Shown here piece by piece: positions 16,643 to 22,259 of a stretch of DNA of 52,939 nucleotides (its first letter is position 1; the number at the start of each line of letters is the position of its first letter). Origin of the DNA: JBKECY01 sp047975025 (GTDB lineage: Bacteria > Bacillota > Clostridia > Lachnospirales > Lachnospiraceae). Where the stretch lies: the NCBI GenBank assembly GCA_047975025.1, contig JBKECY010000014.1, positions 1 through 52,939 of the forward strand, in the 5' to 3' direction. Below the pieces are notes generated by a model. That model saw nothing but the letters and a program-made list of their open reading frames with translations. It did no database searches and had not been told where the DNA came from. Made by a program: the position numbers and the translations under genes.

Positions 16643-17782
16643 CTATGCCAGATACGGCTCATTCCATAAATTCAACTTTGTACCGATTCCTTTTTCCAAT
16701 GCATTGCGGTATACAACGGTTCCCCACGCCACATCTTCAATTGGCATCCCTCCTACGGAATAGATTACGATTTCATCTTCTTTCCTGTGTACAGGTACCT
16801 TGCCTGTAAGAACATCCCCTAAATCGTCTACCTGCTCCCGGGTCATCTTGCCTTCTTCAATCAGATCCATGCAGTGTACCGCCGGAATCGGGATATCGTT
16901 ATATGCGGGAAACTCCATTTCTTCCTCCCAAGCCTCATACAACTGGATATTATCCGCTACATTTCTGGCTCTGTGAAGCAGGAAGTCATCGTCAAATCTG
17001 GCTGATGCCGGACAGCAGAGAACAGCACCGGGCTTGATCCAGGATTCTTCAATGTAGGGATAAAGGCTGGGGTCGCCTGTCGGACTAGAGGTCGCTATAC
17101 TGACGATATCTGCATCCCGTACGGCCTCTTCCTCTGTATCCACGATTTGTATGTCTGTAATCTGCGGATACTTTTCTTTCACGTAAGACACAAAGCTGTC
17201 AATGGATGCCGGGCTTCTGCCTTTCACTTTGACTGTTTCAATGGTATCTCTTACGGCCATTGCCGCATCGAAGGCCGTCTTGCTCATGACGCCGGGGCCA
17301 ATGATGCCTACCACTTTCGCATCCTCTTTGGCAAAATACTTAATGCCGACCCCCGGCACAGCTCCTGTCCTAAAGGCACTTAGTACATTGGCAGACATAT
17401 ACGCCAGCGGCGCTCCCGTATCTTTGTCATTTAGAATCAGCATCAAGATTGATCTCGGAAGCCCCTTTTTCTTATTCTCGACATTGGAACCATACCATTT
17501 CATGCCCGCCATGTCGAAGTCGCCGCCTAAATATGCGGGCATCGCCATGAATCTTCTGTCCGGTCCATCGGTCGGCATATTGGCAAATGGGGAACTTTCC
17601 GGAAACGTCATCATGACGCCATGTGAATTCGCATTCGCGCCGCCCATGCGGTAATCTCCGGCTTTCAGCAATTTGAACATATCCTCCATCGCCTGTACAC
17701 AGCCTTTCATATCTGTCACACCGGCTTTGATCATGTCGTCTTCATTCAAGTACAAAAAATCAATAGCAGCACCTGTCATCAT
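16643..17782 (-). CDS. Ornithine cyclodeaminase / mu-crystallin family protein
   Basis: The 379-residue NAD(P)-binding enzyme has an N-terminal substrate domain (YLNEDDMIKAGVTDMKGCVQ), the Arg-containing SANVLSAFRTGAVPGVGIKYF and the Rossmann motif VVGIIGPGVMSKTAFDAA. Family members deaminate ornithine to proline or act on related imino acids; the exact substrate is open. The PDxxR-like stretch after residue 85 (DGPDRRFMAMPAYLGG) fits the larger clostridial members. AGGAGG precedes two tandem ATG codons (17782 and 17779), so the start may be three bases shorter. The leader holds a strong terminator-like hairpin, and a divergent AraC-type regulator gene lies upstream, probably controlling this gene. 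Confidence 0.85.
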   Translation of the reverse strand: MMTGAAIDFLYLNEDDMIKAGVTDMKGCVQAMEDMFKLLKAGDYRMGGANANSHGVMMTFPESSPFANMPTDGPDRRFMAMPAYLGGDFDMAGMKWYGSNVENKKKGLPRSILMLILNDKDTGAPLAYMSANVLSAFRTGAVPGVGIKYFAKEDAKVVGIIGPGVMSKTAFDAAMAVRDTIETVKVKGRSPASIDSFVSYVKEKYPQITDIQIVDTEEEAVRDADIVSIATSSPTGDPSLYPYIEESWIKPGAVLCCPASARFDDDFLLHRARNVADNIQLYEAWEEEMEFPAYNDIPIPAVHCMDLIEEGKMTREQVDDLGDVLTGKVPVHRKEDEIVIYSVGGMPIEDVAWGTVVYRNALEKGIGTKLNLWNEPYLA

Positions 17783-17819
17783 ACATATCCTCCTGTAATC
17801 TATCATTGTAGTTGCAGCA

Positions 17820-17859
17820 AAAGAGGCCTTGTGACACTCACTTGTCACAAGACCTCTTT
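17820..17859 (-). promoter_or_regulatory. Terminator-like hairpin in the cyclodeaminase mRNA leader
   Basis: A 17-bp stem (17820-17836 with 17843-17859, one mismatch) surrounds a 6-nt loop. On the minus strand it is followed by TTTT and then 35 nt to the AGGAGG. A TATAAT -10 at 17872-17877 (minus strand, poor -35) would start transcription near 17865, so the hairpin forms at the very 5' end of the mRNA. It could be an attenuator or a 5' stabiliser. The weak -35 suggests need for an activator. Confidence 0.55.
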
Positions 17860-17925
17860 GTCTTTGGGGTCATTATATAATTCCACTAAAGGTGCGTATT
17901 GTAAAAATCGGAACCTCAATTTTCC

Positions 17926-17954
17926 TTGACGAATCCTTGTACGGATGCTAAAAT
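17926..17954 (+). promoter_or_regulatory. Predicted promoter facing the AraC-type gene
   Basis: There is a -35 TTGACG (17926-17931), a 17-bp spacer and a -10 TAAAAT (17949-17954). The start site would be near 17961, exactly at the left arm of the next hairpin. Confidence 0.6.
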
Positions 17955-17960
17955 GACGGC

Positions 17961-18010
17961 AGGACACAAAGGTGTGATGCTTGGCATTCGGCTCTTTTGT
18001 GTCCTTTTTT
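17961..18010 (+). terminator. Intrinsic terminator in the leader of the AraC-type gene (attenuator or short RNA end)
   Basis: A perfect 10-bp stem AGGACACAAA (17961-17970) with TTTGTGTCCT (17996-18005) has a small inner stem ATGC/GCAT, and TTTTTT follows. It begins where transcription is predicted to begin and stands about 65 bp before the AraC start codon. Either most transcripts end here as an RNA of about 50 nt, or termination is regulated. Further T-rich tracts follow to 18030. Confidence 0.6.
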
Positions 18011-18073
18011 GTATCCTTTTTTATCTCTTTTTGGAGAACGTAGGCAGGCACTGTGCAAAGGAGTTGTTGTCGT

Positions 18074-18922
18074 ATGGCAGAGTTTGATACAACGGTAAGA
18101 TTTCAGGAGCTTAATCCGAAGCAGCCGGAATTTGTACTGACCACATCCGATTATTCAAAAAAATATTTAATGAACGATCAACTATCTCATTTCTATCATT
18201 TTACGGCCGAAGCCGATACGATGGGGGTGATTCCTGATGCCTGTACCGATATCCTCTTCTGGAAAAAGGATGGTCGGCTGCATACCAAAATCGCCGGCAC
18301 TTTTTTACAAAAGGGCGCAACTTCAATCGATATCAAATGTGACTATTTCGGTGTCCGCTTCCTGCCGGGTATCAATCCTACCAGCGGTTGTGTCGCACTT
18401 AGTGAGCTGGTTAATGCCGAAGAGGACTTTGGCGATATTATACGGCACCATACAAACAGCGCACAGCTCTTAGAAGAAATGTATGAAGCACAGACCTTTG
18501 ATGAAAAGATTCGGGCTTTTCTAAAATATTACAGTACACATGCCTCTGCACAGACTGTACCGGAACACACACTGAAATATGCGTTGCGTGACAAGATTAT
18601 GCATACAAACGGTGATCTGAAGGTACAAGACTTAAGCGATTTTACAGGTTATTCCCAGCGTTATCTAAACCGTCGGATTCATGAAGAATTCGGTATGAGT
18701 CCTAAGACCTTGATTCGGTTCGTCCGGTTCCAGAAAGCAGTCAGCCAGCTGATTTTGACTTTGCATGACGCAAATGGAACGGATCTTGCATTTGATGCCG
18801 GCTACTATGATCAGGCACATATGATTAAGGAATTTATCGAATTCTCCGGTCTTACCCCTTCGGGCTATGTGAAAAATCTACTGGGAAATTCGTACGATAA
18901 AAAGCTGCATATCATTGCATGA
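18074..18922 (+). CDS. AraC family transcriptional regulator
   Basis: The 282-residue protein has a C-terminal AraC double helix-turn-helix (about residues 180-275; LKVQDLSDFTGYSQRYLNRRIHEEFGMSPKTLIR, then DLAFDAGYYDQAHMIKEFIEFSGLTPSGY). Its N-terminal domain has VIPDACTDILFWKK, the pattern of the DUF6597-type sensor that often reads PDGCxDLIF. The ligand is unknown. I chose ATG 18074, eleven bases after AAGGAG, over a GTG at 18053 that has no site. It is transcribed away from the cyclodeaminase gene across a 290-bp region containing two leader hairpins, and probably controls both. Confidence 0.86.
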   Translation: MAEFDTTVRFQELNPKQPEFVLTTSDYSKKYLMNDQLSHFYHFTAEADTMGVIPDACTDILFWKKDGRLHTKIAGTFLQKGATSIDIKCDYFGVRFLPGINPTSGCVALSELVNAEEDFGDIIRHHTNSAQLLEEMYEAQTFDEKIRAFLKYYSTHASAQTVPEHTLKYALRDKIMHTNGDLKVQDLSDFTGYSQRYLNRRIHEEFGMSPKTLIRFVRFQKAVSQLILTLHDANGTDLAFDAGYYDQAHMIKEFIEFSGLTPSGYVKNLLGNSYDKKLHIIA

Positions 18923-18942
18923 TCTGCAATGGCGGCACACAC

Positions 18943-18988
18943 AAAGAGACAGCACCGTAACGATTAACGTCCGGCACTGTCTCTTTTT
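18943..18988 (+). terminator. Terminator after the AraC-type gene
   Basis: A 10-bp stem AAAGAGACAG (18943-18952) with CTGTCTCTTT (18977-18986), with further partial pairing inside, ends in TTTTT. Confidence 0.8.
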
Positions 18989-19241
18989 CCCTTGTTACAT
19001 TTTGCTCAGCAGATTCTGCATACACCCTCAAATATTTCTATTCAAAAGAACAGACAACTGCTTCACTGCTCGACCCATGATATCTTCTGAAGTAATGTCT
19101 GCGGGGGCATAACCGCAGCAACGAATTATTTCAGGATACCGTTGTACTAGTAATACTTTTGAAGATTATAGGAATTGGTTCTACAAGGCTATTATATAGG
19201 AGGAGAATTTTATAAACAACCCACATGACCTTAACAGCCAT
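18989..19241. other. Non-coding stretch with an orphan ribosome-binding-like site
   Basis: No convincing gene is present. AGGAGGAG occurs at about 19199-19206 on the plus strand, but no ATG, GTG or TTG follows at a usable distance. On the minus strand a frame of about 45 codons without a good start (ending at the TGA near 19030) resembles no family I know. It may be eroded coding sequence. Confidence 0.3.
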
Positions 19242-20117
19242 TTAACAACCTGAATAACGTTCGATCAGAAAGATTCCTTCTAATGTTGGCAGTGTAAGCC
19301 CATGAAAAATCCTGCTTGCGACCCCCGGCGCAGATTCCAGAAAATATTCCTGCACAGTATCTGCCCGCACAGGCGCAGTCAGTGTACGAAACAGCTCTGT
19401 TACTTTTTCGATAATTGCGCTCTTACTTGCCTGTCCCAGATAGGCTCTGATGGCTTCCTCATCTGCCGAAACCAAGGTCAGCTGTTGGGGCGAACGGCCT
19501 GCCATCAGGCAGCCTGCGGCCTGCAGCAAAACTGCCGCACATATATTGTCCAAAAAGAGCTCCGCATATTCCAGCTGTATCATTTCCAACAGCATACACA
19601 CCCTGTCATGGTCGAACATGTCCAGAAATCGCTTTTCATATAAGATACCGGTCAGATACTGTTCGATCCGATTGGAGCCCTGTGCTGTGCCGGCAGGATA
19701 CAGTGCCGGATAGTCTAGTGTGAGTATAGTGTTTTGGGGATGGAACCATACGTCATAGAACTTAAAAAACGCCGGCATACCTTTGAGAATTGTATCTCTG
19801 TAATTATGACAGCCGTAATCATCGAAGCCTGCAAGCAATGCTTCGTATAATCCGCGGCATCTGTGTACTTGGGCAACGACGGCTTCAAATCCCAGTTCAT
19901 ACGCTCTCTGACACGAGGGTGTTCCGGATGTGCTAAGCTCCCTGTCCTCGGTCAGATGCATTCTTGTTCGCTCTGTTTCATATGACTCAATACAGTATAG
20001 TACAGCCTGTAACAGTTGTTCTGCTGTTTCAAAAGATACGGAGCTGCTTTCCTTCGATGTGTATTTCTGTGTAAGCTTGGCTACCACAGGGAGCAATTCT
20101 TCGATTTCATATTCCAT
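19242..20117 (-). CDS. DUF6179-like protein of unknown function
   Basis: The 291-residue protein has no signal peptide or membrane segment. It is largely helical and rich in Leu, Ala and Glu, with LPVVAKLTQKYTSKESSSVS near the start and a motif-like YEALLAGFDDYGCHNYRDTI around residue 105. I recall this kind of protein as DUF6179, found in Lachnospiraceae next to DUF6323; the identification is from memory. The ATG at 20117 follows AGGTGG; the longer frame would start inside the intergenic region. It is 49 bp behind the DUF6323-like gene and shares its promoter. Function is unknown. Confidence 0.7.
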   Translation of the reverse strand: MEYEIEELLPVVAKLTQKYTSKESSSVSFETAEQLLQAVLYCIESYETERTRMHLTEDRELSTSGTPSCQRAYELGFEAVVAQVHRCRGLYEALLAGFDDYGCHNYRDTILKGMPAFFKFYDVWFHPQNTILTLDYPALYPAGTAQGSNRIEQYLTGILYEKRFLDMFDHDRVCMLLEMIQLEYAELFLDNICAAVLLQAAGCLMAGRSPQQLTLVSADEEAIRAYLGQASKSAIIEKVTELFRTLTAPVRADTVQEYFLESAPGVASRIFHGLTLPTLEGIFLIERYSGC

Positions 20118-20166
20118 AGATCCACCTTTCCCTCCGGTTGGAGGCATCCAACGAAATGGGGTTCAA

Positions 20167-20706
20167 CTACCAAAACAGCTCTTTGAGCACTTGTCTGTAA
20201 GTCTCCGGATCCCAGTGAGTTTCCTCATTGAATTCGTGATAGGCATCGACTCCCTGCGTCTGTTTGTAAGACTCATGGCCACTGCGTACGGCTCTGGAAA
20301 AACGCTCAAGGCAGGTTTCCTCAAGATAGCTTAGGTCGCCAGCGCAGACCGTTTCGTATTGTTCGTACATGAAGGTAAGCAATTCATCGTCGGTTACCTG
20401 ATCTGCTGACTCATTTTTGAATTCATAGAACATATCTGTCAGCTTCTGCAAAGTTTCCAGATAGACCGCCTGATGCAAATATTGGGAATCGCAGAATGTA
20501 AATACCAGCTTCGGCAGGATACTGTCTGAGAATTCCACACGACGGTACTTTGCAAGGGAGTCGCGTTTACTTGCGATCAGTTCGCGGGCATCCTTGGGTG
20601 ACAGGGACAATCCGAACTGCTCTGTCGTCTGATTGCAGGCGGTAAGGGCTGTGAGCTCCTCTTTTTGCGCCTCTGACTGTAAGAGTGCGAGTACTTCATT
20701 CTTCAT
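20167..20706 (-). CDS. DUF6323-like protein of unknown function
   Basis: The 179-residue soluble helical protein contains LTACNQTTEQFGLSLSPKDARELIAS near residue 21 and VEFSDSILPKLVFTFCDSQYL around residue 57, which I associate with DUF6323. Many acidic residues, no Cys clusters, and no known catalytic motif. The ATG follows AAAGGAGG and a consensus-like promoter 30 bp upstream. It forms a two-gene unit with the DUF6179-like protein. The pair may form a complex, but nothing in the sequence tells its role. Confidence 0.7.
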   Translation of the reverse strand: MKNEVLALLQSEAQKEELTALTACNQTTEQFGLSLSPKDARELIASKRDSLAKYRRVEFSDSILPKLVFTFCDSQYLHQAVYLETLQKLTDMFYEFKNESADQVTDDELLTFMYEQYETVCAGDLSYLEETCLERFSRAVRSGHESYKQTQGVDAYHEFNEETHWDPETYRQVLKELFW

Positions 20707-20736
20707 AAAAGCTTACCTCCTTTTAGATAGTAGTTC

Positions 20737-20765
20737 ATTATACGTCCGGGACTGGGCAAGTACAA
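20737..20765 (-). promoter_or_regulatory. Predicted promoter of the DUF6323-DUF6179 pair
   Basis: On the minus strand there is a -35 TTGTAC (20760-20765), a 17-bp spacer and a -10 TATAAT (20737-20742). The start would lie about 25 nt before the start codon, so the leader is very short. Confidence 0.72.
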
Positions 20766-20807
20766 GTCTTGAAAAAAAGGTGATTTTGTGGTATTATAAT
20801 TACAACA

Positions 20808-20855
20808 AAAAGAGACAATACCAGCTATCAATGTTGTGGTATTGCCTCTTTTTTT
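20808..20855. terminator. Bidirectional terminator after the pump-RCK operon
   Basis: A stem CAATACCA (20816-20823) with TGGTATTG (20837-20844) continues, after one mismatch, into GAG/CTC, with A-rich and T-rich flanks (AAAAAG, CTTTTTTT). On the minus strand it ends the ATPase-trkA-trkA transcript. Confidence 0.85.
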
Positions 20856-20922
20856 GAATATATTGTCTCTTATTTTTTTCCAAACTTACGGTAATATATA
20901 TGAAAGATTTAAAAAACCTTAC

Positions 20923-21591
20923 TTATATCTGCGCCGCAAACACCGCACTCAATTCCACTTCATCTTTTTCATTCGTAAGTGCCAGTATATGATCCTGCTC
21001 TTCCACCACCGTATCTCCCCGCGGAATAACAATCTCATTATTGCGGTCAATCGCAATCAGAATCGAATCGTTCGGAATCTCTAACTCCTTGATTGCCCTG
21101 CCTACTGCAGAAGAGCCATGTTCTACTGTCAAAGATATAATGGAATTCTCTCCTTTGTTGAGCTTTAGCAATGTAATCATATTCTTCAGATCAATCTCTT
21201 CTACGACCAGATGTGCTAATATATTCGCCTGGCTGAACTCCACATCCACACCCATGGATTCATTAAACAGCCATTTATTCTTAGGGTTATTAACACGTGC
21301 AATGACACGTGGTACGGCAAACTCAAATTTGGCAATCGTAGAGGAGACCAGATTCGTCTCATCGGCACCTGTCACTGCTACCAACACATCTGCATTTGCT
21401 ATACCGGCTTTTTTCAAAGCTTTTGGCGAAGTACCATCTCCCTCGAGTACGACTTCTCTGGGGAGTTCCGCATACAATTTTTCCAGAACTGATTTTCGCT
21501 GCTCAATAATCGTTACATCACAGCCATTTTCCAGCAGCAGATGTGCTATATAGCTGCCTACCTGACCGCCACCGACTAAAATTATATTCAT
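20923..21591 (-). CDS. trkA: RCK / TrkA-family potassium regulatory protein
   Basis: The 222-residue cytosolic protein has an RCK_N Rossmann domain (GGGQVGSYIAHLL at residues 7-19, acidic residue in TIIEQRK for the nucleotide ribose, VLVAVTGADETN) and a TrkA_C domain (residues about 135-220; SSAVGRAIKELEIPNDSILIAI). Such proteins bind NAD(H), ATP or cyclic di-AMP and gate K+ channels such as TrkH or KtrB. No such channel gene is here. It is instead the last gene of an operon with a second RCK protein (17 bp gap) and a Na,K-ATPase-like pump, which suggests that the partner may be the pump. Confidence 0.92.
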   Translation of the reverse strand: MNIILVGGGQVGSYIAHLLLENGCDVTIIEQRKSVLEKLYAELPREVVLEGDGTSPKALKKAGIANADVLVAVTGADETNLVSSTIAKFEFAVPRVIARVNNPKNKWLFNESMGVDVEFSQANILAHLVVEEIDLKNMITLLKLNKGENSIISLTVEHGSSAVGRAIKELEIPNDSILIAIDRNNEIVIPRGDTVVEEQDHILALTNEKDEVELSAVFAAQI

Positions 21592-21608
21592 TACGATCCC
21601 CCTCTTTC

Positions 21609-22259
21609 TTAATCGAGTCCCAACATTTCTTTGAACGTGGCCAAGGCTGTATTCGCCACTGATACATAGACAACATCATTTTTTTCAAATACCATTCCAT
21701 CTGTCGGCATATGGACTTTGTTCTTGCGCCACATGGCAACTACCTGAATTTCTCCCATCTTGTTAAGGCTGTGCACCGTACGGCCGGCCAATAGAGAATT
21801 CACTTCAATACGCAGCATCTCGACTGCTCCGCCGCCAATTTCCCATACGCTGTCCACATGGCTGTAGCTGAGAAGCTCTGCTGCCTTGCGGATCCCCCAC
21901 ATGGTCGTGGACAGCACCTGAATGCCCATAGCGTTATAGATATCTGCCCTCTGACCGTCGTACAATCTTGCAATAACGCGCGGTACCTTGTAGAACACGC
22001 GTGCCATACGGGCTGTCAGCGCATTCACCTCATCCTTGTTCGTTGTGGCAATAAGTGCATCCGCCCGTTGAATGCCCGCGGATTCCAATACATCCTTGTC
22101 GAACCCCAGTCCGCAGATCGTGGTTCCCTCGAATCCATCCCCTAACTTTTTTAAGGATTCATCGTTCTTGTCGATGGCAATCACTTCATCGCCCTGTCTG
22201 TCCATTTTTCGTGCGATTCCTCTGCCGAGACGTCCGCATCCAATAACAATTACTCGCAT
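21609..22259 (-). CDS. trkA: RCK / TrkA-family potassium regulatory protein, second paralogue
   Basis: The 216-residue protein has the same two-domain plan as its neighbour: RCK_N with IVIGCGRLGRGIARK and AIDKNDESL, and a TrkA_C part ending in VVYVSVANTALATF. The two paralogues are clearly diverged, so they may form a hetero-oligomer or read different ligands. Its start codon overlaps the last 10 bases of the ATPase gene, a sign of translational coupling and of a fixed stoichiometric link with the pump. No membrane segment is present. Confidence 0.92.
   Translation of the reverse strand: MRVIVIGCGRLGRGIARKMDRQGDEVIAIDKNDESLKKLGDGFEGTTICGLGFDKDVLESAGIQRADALIATTNKDEVNALTARMARVFYKVPRVIARLYDGQRADIYNAMGIQVLSTTMWGIRKAAELLSYSHVDSVWEIGGGAVEMLRIEVNSLLAGRTVHSLNKMGEIQVVAMWRKNKVHMPTDGMVFEKNDVVYVSVANTALATFKEMLGLD

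Noticed and set aside
17845..18051. 68-codon frame on the minus strand between the cyclodeaminase and AraC genes
   Set aside because: It consists of the translated leader hairpins and T-rich tracts, has Lys-rich low-complexity sequence and no ribosome site; regulatory DNA explains it better.
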